Positions 14,230 to 17,581 of a stretch of DNA of 17,581 bases are shown one piece after another. The first letter of the stretch is position 1. Each line of letters begins with the position of its first letter. The stretch covers positions 1 to 17,581 of the forward strand of contig JACCSM010000445.1 in NCBI GenBank assembly GCA_013698525.1, read 5' to 3'. The DNA comes from Rubrobacteraceae bacterium. GTDB lineage: Bacteria > Actinomycetota > Rubrobacteria > Rubrobacterales > Rubrobacteraceae. Below the pieces are notes generated by a model. That model saw only the letters and a list, made by a program, of their open reading frames with translations. It was not told the DNA's origin and ran no database searches. The position numbers and the translations under genes are program-made.

Positions 14230-15008
14230 TCCTTCGCCCAGACTCTGAGCACGCGGTCGGCGAGCCCGGGAAAAAGCGTTACGCCGGCGACGAAGAGCCG
14301 ATCCGGTAGCGTCACGTAGACGTCGCGTGGCCCTCTTTCGGCAGCGTCGGCTATCTTCTGTGCGACCTTATCCGGCGTAACGCCCTTCGGGCGCCAGCCG
14401 CGCTTCTCGTCCCTAGTGCGCCTCGAGTTCTCCCTGAAGGACGTGCGGGTCGTGCCTGGATAGACGCTGGTGACGGTGACACCCCTGTCGGCCACCTCCA
14501 CCCTGAGCGCATCGGAGAGCGCGCCCAGGGCGGACTTGCTCGCGCAGTAGGCACCGACCTTGGGGATCGCGCGCCTGCCGACCACAGATGAGACATTGAT
14601 TATGCGCCCCCCCTCCCCCATGTGCGGCAAGGCGGCCTGTATGCAGTTAAGCGGGCCTATAGCATTGACCTCGAAGACGTGCCGCACGTCCTCGGCCCGC
14701 ACCTCGGCAATCCTCCCCGAGAGTCCCAGACCGGCGTTGTTAACCAGTATGTCCAGGGATCCGAACTCTCCTATTGCACGTCCGACCATCGCCTCGACGG
14801 AGCCCCTGTCCGAAACGTCGGTCTCGACGGCCAGCGCCAGGCCGCCAGAGGACGAGATCTCACGCTGCAGGGCTTCGAGCTTGTCCATGGCCCTGGAGGC
14901 GAGCACGACCGAAGCGCCGCGCGACGCCAGCTCGCTGGCCGTCGCCTCGCCGATGCCGCTCGAAGCCCCGGTGACGACCGCCACCTTGCCTCTCAGTGCT
15001 CGCTCCAT
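14226..15008 (-). CDS. Short-chain dehydrogenase/reductase (classical SDR)
   Basis: A 260-residue protein with a Rossmann fold throughout. The cofactor loop is TGASSGIG (residues 13-20), Arg in VLASRAMDKL suggests NADP(H) preference, NNAG lies near residue 90, and the catalytic Ser (INVSSVVG) and Tyr-x-x-x-Lys (YCASK) are all present. The C-terminal region (TLPDRLFVAGVTLFPGLADRVL) is slightly hydrophobic, as in the SDR group often annotated only as oxidoreductase, so the substrate cannot be named. The ATG has no strong Shine-Dalgarno site. The gene ends in a CTAG palindrome that serves both its own TAG and the TAG of the convergent nuclease gene. The 58-aa gene lies 51 bp upstream on the same strand, so co-transcription is possible. 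Confidence 0.92.
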   Translation of the reverse strand: MERALRGKVAVVTGASSGIGEATASELASRGASVVLASRAMDKLEALQREISSSGGLALAVETDVSDRGSVEAMVGRAIGEFGSLDILVNNAGLGLSGRIAEVRAEDVRHVFEVNAIGPLNCIQAALPHMGEGGRIINVSSVVGRRAIPKVGAYCASKSALGALSDALRVEVADRGVTVTSVYPGTTRTSFRENSRRTRDEKRGWRPKGVTPDKVAQKIADAAERGPRDVYVTLPDRLFVAGVTLFPGLADRVLRVWAKD

Positions 15009-15059
15009 GTGATGACTATCTCAGGCGAGCGGAGTGTCTTCGGCCCCGGAAGCAGCCCC

Positions 15060-15236
15060 TCACCAGTACGGACGCCAGGGCGGGAAAACGGACGGGTCCT
15101 GGTGCCGCAAGGATATGTCGCAGAGCTCGCGGAATATCTCCATGACCTCCTCCTTGCGACGCTCCTCGCGGGCGGTCAGACTCTGCGATCGCTTCAGATT
15201 CTCCAGCCAGCGCAGGCTCTGCGTCTTGCTGACCAC
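15060..15236 (-). CDS. Small charged protein of unknown function (58 aa)
   Basis: A GTG at 15236, preceded by GGAAGGATGGAAG, opens a 58-codon frame ending TGA at 15060. The peptide begins VVSKTQSLRWLENLKRSQSL, continues with a strongly charged helix (TAREERRKEEVMEIFREL) and ends with FPPWRPYW. Codon third positions are overwhelmingly G or C, unlike the longer overlapping frame on the same strand, and the helix is amphipathic, so I favour this as the true gene. There is no signal peptide or membrane segment and I recognise no family. An extended -10 box lies about 90 bp upstream, and the SDR gene follows by 51 bp, so the two may form a unit. Confidence 0.55.
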   Translation of the reverse strand: MVSKTQSLRWLENLKRSQSLTAREERRKEEVMEIFRELCDISLRHQDPSVFPPWRPYW

Positions 15237-15327
15237 TATCTTCCATCCTTCCGTTCCTGGCGGGCCATCTTCCCTGAGGGCCCTCTCTCCTCTTAGTGTG
15301 CTTACGTCCCCATCGACAGGGGCACGT

Positions 15328-15336
15328 ATAGTACCA
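15328..15336 (-). promoter_or_regulatory. Extended -10 promoter for the 58-aa gene
   Basis: On the minus strand TGGTACTAT (TGn plus TACTAT) would start transcription near 15321, giving an ~85-nt leader to the GTG at 15236. It has the same TGGTACWAT form as the tRNA-Leu promoter. The repeat at 15347 lies immediately upstream. Confidence 0.4.
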
Positions 15337-15346
15337 TCTCGGACCT

Positions 15347-15407
15347 TTCAGCATTTCAGTATTCGCGTGCGCGAGCCCTGGCTGAAGCGCTGACTAGCTG
15401 AAATGCT
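15347..15407. repeat. Interspersed palindromic repeat, short head-to-head pair
   Basis: The forward arm TTCAGCATTTCAGT faces the inverted arm GCTGAAGC plus GCTGACTAGCTGAAATGCT. AGCATTTCAG (15350-15359) and CTGAAATGCT (15398-15407) are perfect 10-bp complements. The inner segment holds GCGTGCGCGAGC. It abuts the stop codon of the luxR-type gene (15408-15410), so it may act as the 3' end structure of that transcript. Apart from this repeat and the promoter above, 15237-15407 holds nothing I can identify. Confidence 0.75.
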
Positions 15408-16007
15408 CTATCTGCCGTTGATGAGCCGTGCGGCTTCCTTGCGGTCGCTTACGCCGAGGACCTTATAGGTAGCGCGCAGATGTTGCTTTACCGTAGACTC
15501 CGAGAGAAAGAGGCTCTTGGCGATCTGTGCGTTGCTGAGGCCCTGGGCGACGAACTGAAATATCTCCCGCTGGCGGGCGGTGAGATCGTCGAGGTCCGTG
15601 GGGTCATCGTTCGCTATGAGAAGCTCTAGGAGCTTCCTGGGGGCGACGATCTCGCCTTCGAAGGCCACTTCCACGGCGCGGGCTATCTGGTCCAATTCCA
15701 TCCCCGCGTGGATGAAACCCCTGGCTCCATGGCGCAGGGCGGCACGGGCGAGCGGCAGATCCACGTGCAGGCTGAAGGCCAGAATGGAGATATCGGGGTC
15801 GACGCCCCGGATGCGTTCTATACCCTCAGAGATGCTCTCGGCGCCACTCGTGTCGAATATGGCGCAATAGGGAGCGTCTGCGTCAATCGGGGCTGTCTGT
15901 CCAACGCGTAACTGCGCCCGCCCTTTCAGGGCCTCCTCGAGGCCGGCGGCCACAACAGGATACGGGCAATCTATCCACACAAGCCCCAAACGCTCGCCGC
16001 CCACCAA
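15408..16007 (-). CDS. LuxR/NarL-type response regulator with degenerate receiver domain
   Basis: From the TTG at 16007 the protein has 199 residues. The C-terminal ~65 form a LuxR helix-turn-helix (LTARQREIFQFVAQGLSN, then QIAKSLFLSESTVKQHL and VLGVSDRKEAARL). The N-terminal ~120 follow the receiver pattern: a first strand LGLVWID, a candidate phosphoacceptor Asp in CAIFDTSG, Ser in ILAFSLH and GARGFIHAG. However, the acidic pair is reduced and the conserved Lys after GFI is Ala, so normal phosphotransfer is doubtful. No sensor kinase is adjacent. I chose this start because GAGAGAGG lies 5 nt upstream (a GTG one codon later is equally possible) and a -10 box lies about 55 bp upstream; the earlier in-frame GTG at 16109 would precede that promoter. 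It is divergent from the CoaC-like gene, a common layout for a regulator and its target. Confidence 0.85.
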   Translation of the reverse strand: MVGGERLGLVWIDCPYPVVAAGLEEALKGRAQLRVGQTAPIDADAPYCAIFDTSGAESISEGIERIRGVDPDISILAFSLHVDLPLARAALRHGARGFIHAGMELDQIARAVEVAFEGEIVAPRKLLELLIANDDPTDLDDLTARQREIFQFVAQGLSNAQIAKSLFLSESTVKQHLRATYKVLGVSDRKEAARLINGR

Positions 16008-16064
16008 TGTCGCCTCTCTCTGTAGAGGATCGTGCAAGGCCTGGTACCCGGGTCGGGACCGACT

Positions 16065-16070
16065 ATGATA
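16065..16070 (-). promoter_or_regulatory. -10 box for the luxR-type gene
   Basis: TATCAT on the minus strand predicts a start near 16057 and a ~50-nt leader that includes the GAGAGAGG ribosome site. The -35 region is weak. Confidence 0.4.
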
Positions 16071-16098
16071 CTGATCGAATCTTGCCAGAGAACGTCCT

Positions 16099-16150
16099 GG
16101 TACTAACACCCCGGGTTAGCCCCTGTCCCGATTCACTCCGGTACTAGCAC
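16099..16150. promoter_or_regulatory. Repeated GGTACTARCAC element in the divergent intergenic region
   Basis: GGTACTAACAC (16099-16109) recurs as GGTACTAGCAC (16140-16150), with starts 41 bp apart, close to four helical turns. A related GGTACCCGGGT lies at 16042, and ACCCCGGGT follows the first copy. The spacing suggests paired sites for a dimeric regulator, perhaps the LuxR-type protein itself. Confidence 0.35.
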
Positions 16151-16162
16151 AACCCCTAGTCT

Positions 16163-16183
16163 GCACCACGCCAACGCGTGTGC
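16163..16183. other. Hairpin/inverted repeat in the luxR-coaC intergenic region
   Basis: GCACCACGC (16163-16171) pairs with GCGTGTGC (16176-16183) with one bulged C and a 4-nt CAAC loop. It lies about 90 bp upstream of the CoaC-like start and beyond its -10 box, so it is more likely a protein site or incidental than a leader structure. Confidence 0.3.
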
Positions 16184-16249
16184 CGGCAAGGGGGTCCTCA
16201 TCTTTACCAGGGAGGTCCACCTGAGAGGCGTATCTGATCCCTGGCTCTG

Positions 16250-16255
16250 TATACT
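16250..16255 (+). promoter_or_regulatory. -10 box for a leaderless CoaC-like gene
   Basis: TATACT ends 6 nt before the GTG at 16262, placing the transcription start on the start codon. No Shine-Dalgarno or convincing -35 is present. Confidence 0.6.
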
Positions 16256-16261
16256 AGCTGC

Positions 16262-16804
16262 GTGGCAAGCATACTCGTCGGGATAACGGGCGGCATCGCG
16301 GCGTACAAGGCGCCGGGGGTGATCCGGCGTCTCAGGGAGGCCGGAAACGAGGTCAGGGTCGTCGCCACAGAAGCGGCCTTCCGCTTTATCCCCGAAGAGA
16401 CGCTCTCCATCGCGGCCGGCGGCGGGGTCCACACGGACGTGACCTGGTGGGAGATCTCGGGCCGCGTCGAGCACGTCTCCCTCGCCCGCTGGGCAGACCT
16501 CGTTCTCGTCGCCCCAGCGACAGCAGACTCGATGGCACGGGCCGCCATCGGGCTCGGGGACGACTTACTCTCGGCCACGATCCTCGCCGGCGCGAAGAGG
16601 GTCCTCTGGGCCCCTGCAATGAACCCTGAGATGTGGAGCAGCCCCGCCACCGTCCGCAACGTCGAGACGCTGAAGAACTGGGGCCACAGCTTCGTCGGCC
16701 CCGAGGAGGGCCTCATGGCGTCAGCGGACGAGCAACCCGGCCTCGGGCGTCTCGCCGACGAAACAGAGATAGTGGCGGCGGTCGAAGAGATCATCGCAAG
16801 CTGA
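16262..16804 (+). CDS. HFCD-family flavoprotein, CoaC-like (phosphopantothenoylcysteine decarboxylase fold), catalytic Cys replaced by Ser
   Basis: The 180-residue protein matches the CoaC half of CoaBC: GITGGIAAYKA at the N-terminus (FMN site), the active-site His71 in RVEHVSLARWADL, VAPATADSMA, and the PAMNPEMW motif with Asn121. CoaC decarboxylates phosphopantothenoylcysteine to phosphopantetheine in CoA synthesis. The spacing His71-Asn121-Ser154 equals that of E. coli CoaBC His75-Asn125-Cys158, so Ser154 (MASADEQPGLGRL) stands where the family has the catalytic Cys of the ACG clamp. No cysteine occurs anywhere in the protein. There is no CoaB domain; the frame ends with a helix (AAVEEIIAS) and TGA. 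It may be a CoaC that works differently, or a related flavoprotein on another substrate. GTG start, leaderless by the -10 position. The divergent neighbour is a LuxR-type regulator. Confidence 0.85.
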   Translation: MASILVGITGGIAAYKAPGVIRRLREAGNEVRVVATEAAFRFIPEETLSIAAGGGVHTDVTWWEISGRVEHVSLARWADLVLVAPATADSMARAAIGLGDDLLSATILAGAKRVLWAPAMNPEMWSSPATVRNVETLKNWGHSFVGPEEGLMASADEQPGLGRLADETEIVAAVEEIIAS

Positions 16805-16816
16805 TTGCTAGCATGT

Positions 16817-16859
16817 CAGCACTTCAGCATTTCAGCTCCTTGTTTTCGCTGAACGCTGA
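16817..16859. repeat. Interspersed palindromic repeat between convergent genes, possible bidirectional terminator
   Basis: TCAGCACT and TCAGCATT octamers lead into TTCAGC (16831-16836), an 11-nt loop, and GCTGAA (16848-16853). The stem continues as TCAGC (16824-16828) with GCTGA (16855-16859) past a small internal loop. It fills the 60-bp gap between the stops of the CoaC-like and NUDIX genes. There is no strong T tract, so a termination role is a guess from position. Confidence 0.6.
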
Positions 16860-16864
16860 TCACT

Positions 16865-17380
16865 TTAGGCCTTTCGCAGGTAGTCTTTCAGGGCCTGTTC
16901 GGTGCTCGGGAAGGCCATTTGGTTCCACGGGAGACCGTCTCGTGGGAAGCTCCTCACGTCCATCGTCTCGTCGAGAGGAACGGGCTCTCCGCGGACGGCC
17001 CTGGCGGCGAAGACTGCTATGGCCGGTATCTGTCCCTCGTACGTGTACAGGCCGACGATTTCTTTCACCTCGATCTCTAACCCCGTCTCTTCGAGCACCT
17101 CGCGCTCCGCCGCCGCCTCTGCCTTCTCGCCGCGCTCCACGAAACCGCCAGGAAAAGTCCACTTACCATAACCTGGCTCGATGTCTCGCTGGACGAGCAA
17201 TATTCCCCCGTCCAGCTCGAAGATCGCACCGGCCACCAGCTTGGGCCCCAGGTAGAAGATAAAGCCACAACTCTCGCACACGAGCCGCTCCGGATCGCCG
17301 CGTTTGAGCACGCGGACTCCGAGGTGGTTGCCACACCGGGGGCAGAACTTGTATTCGGAGAACCGATGCTCTACTTCCAA
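16865..17380 (-). CDS. NUDIX hydrolase with N-terminal zinc ribbon
   Basis: The 171-residue protein starts with a zinc ribbon (Cys13-x-x-Cys16, KFCPRCG, and Cys35-x-x-Cys38, VCESCG), followed by a NUDIX domain. The NUDIX box runs from Gly79 to Leu101 and fits G-x5-E-x7-REUxEExGU exactly (Glu85, Arg93-Glu94, Glu97-Glu98), so metal-dependent hydrolysis of a nucleoside-diphosphate-linked substrate should be intact. The layout resembles ADP-ribose/NAD-type pyrophosphatases with zinc ribbons, but it lacks a clear NudC signature, so the substrate is open. The start is TTG with only a weak GAGAA upstream; no better start precedes it. It converges with the CoaC-like gene across a repeat hairpin, and tRNA-Gly lies divergently 52 bp upstream. 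Confidence 0.9.
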   Translation of the reverse strand: MEVEHRFSEYKFCPRCGNHLGVRVLKRGDPERLVCESCGFIFYLGPKLVAGAIFELDGGILLVQRDIEPGYGKWTFPGGFVERGEKAEAAAEREVLEETGLEIEVKEIVGLYTYEGQIPAIAVFAARAVRGEPVPLDETMDVRSFPRDGLPWNQMAFPSTEQALKDYLRKA

Positions 17381-17416
17381 GGTGTTCTCAGGTTACTAGA
17401 GCCATGCCCAGCATGC

Positions 17417-17422
17417 TAAAAT
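17417..17422 (+). promoter_or_regulatory. -10 box for tRNA-Gly
   Basis: TAAAAT ends 10 nt before the mature 5' end of the tRNA. A weak -35 (TTACTA, 17393-17398) lies 18 nt upstream. Confidence 0.45.
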
Positions 17423-17432
17423 ATCCGCCCAT

Positions 17433-17505
17433 GCGGACGTAGCTCAGTTGGTAGAGCGCCAGCTTCCCAAGCTGGAGGTCGCGGGTTCGAAGCCCGTCGT
17501 CCGCT
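17433..17505 (+). tRNA. tRNA-Gly (anticodon CCC)
   Basis: A 73-nt cloverleaf. The acceptor stem GCGGACG/CGTCCGC is perfect, the D arm is GCTC/GAGC, the anticodon stem CCAGC/GCTGG has loop TTCCCAA (anticodon CCC), and the T arm is GCGGGTTCGAAGCCCGT with one G-T pair. The discriminator is T and CCA is not encoded (TCCG follows). Confidence 0.96.
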
Positions 17506-17512
17506 CCGTTAT

Positions 17513-17570
17513 AGCATTTCAGCATCTCAGCACGCTACGCCCTTCGGGCTTCGCTTGTCAGCATTTCAGT
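17513..17570 (+). repeat. Interspersed palindromic repeat downstream of tRNA-Gly
   Basis: Three octamer units (AGCATT, TCAGCATC, TCAGCACG) precede a hairpin, GCCC (17539-17542), TTC, GGGC (17546-17549), and the array ends GCTTGTCAGCATTTCAGT. It has the same core as the units at 331 and 2033 but a different hairpin insert. It may end the tRNA transcript. Confidence 0.8.
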
Positions 17571-17581
17571 TTCACCCGCCA

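Noticed and set aside
15016..15354. 112-codon minus-strand frame
   Set aside because: It starts next to the repeat, runs through the TGGTACTAT promoter and has poor third-position GC; the 58-codon frame inside it fits coding statistics better.
16008..16109. Upstream GTG start for the luxR-type gene
   Set aside because: It precedes the likely -10 box and adds a sequence without receiver-domain character; TTG/GTG at 16007/16004 has a good ribosome site.

Overview
The window looks like chromosomal DNA of a high-GC actinobacterium. The evidence is strong GC bias at third codon positions, frequent GTG and TTG starts, -10 boxes sitting directly on start codons, and the classic actinobacterial cell-wall signalling cluster (fhaA, fhaB, pstP, rodA, pbpA, pknB). 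A Rubrobacter-like lineage is my best guess from overall flavour, but no marker here proves it.

Layout. 1-330 is the 3' end of a GCS2-type carboxylate-amine ligase. 514-1731 (minus) holds a stand-alone RAM/Lrp-type domain protein and a membrane-anchored beta-sandwich protein whose N-terminus has no normal start codon; tRNA-Leu(CAG) lies just upstream of it. 2309-9203 (plus) is a tight six-gene operon: polytopic membrane Ser/Thr kinase, FhaA, FhaB, PP2C phosphatase PstP, SEDS glycosyltransferase RodA and class B PBP PbpA. PknB, with four PASTA domains, follows from its own apparently leaderless promoter. Together these genes form a kinase/phosphatase/FHA switch wired to an elongasome-type peptidoglycan polymerase pair. 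The kinase that opens the operon is unusual: about ten predicted membrane spans and no PASTA domains, in a cluster where PknA would be expected.

11377-17505 is a mixed region: an 87-aa protein of unknown function, a beta-CASP metallo-beta-lactamase nuclease fused to a ~400-residue helical/coiled-coil N-terminus, an SDR oxidoreductase, a 58-aa small protein, a LuxR-type regulator with a degenerate receiver, a CoaC-like HFCD flavoprotein that contains no cysteine (Ser replaces the catalytic Cys), a zinc-ribbon NUDIX hydrolase and tRNA-Gly(CCC).

The most distinctive non-coding feature is an interspersed repeat family seen at five intergenic loci (331-515, 2033-2283, 15347-15407, 16817-16859, 17513-17570). 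It is built from TCAGCAYT-type octamers. Its complete units place a conserved core, GCTTGTCAGCA plus YTTCAGCACGC, around short variable hairpins. Copies occur as head-to-head inverted pairs, and three protein genes have stop codons that overlap or abut a repeat edge. I see no IS element, prophage or CRISPR-cas gene.
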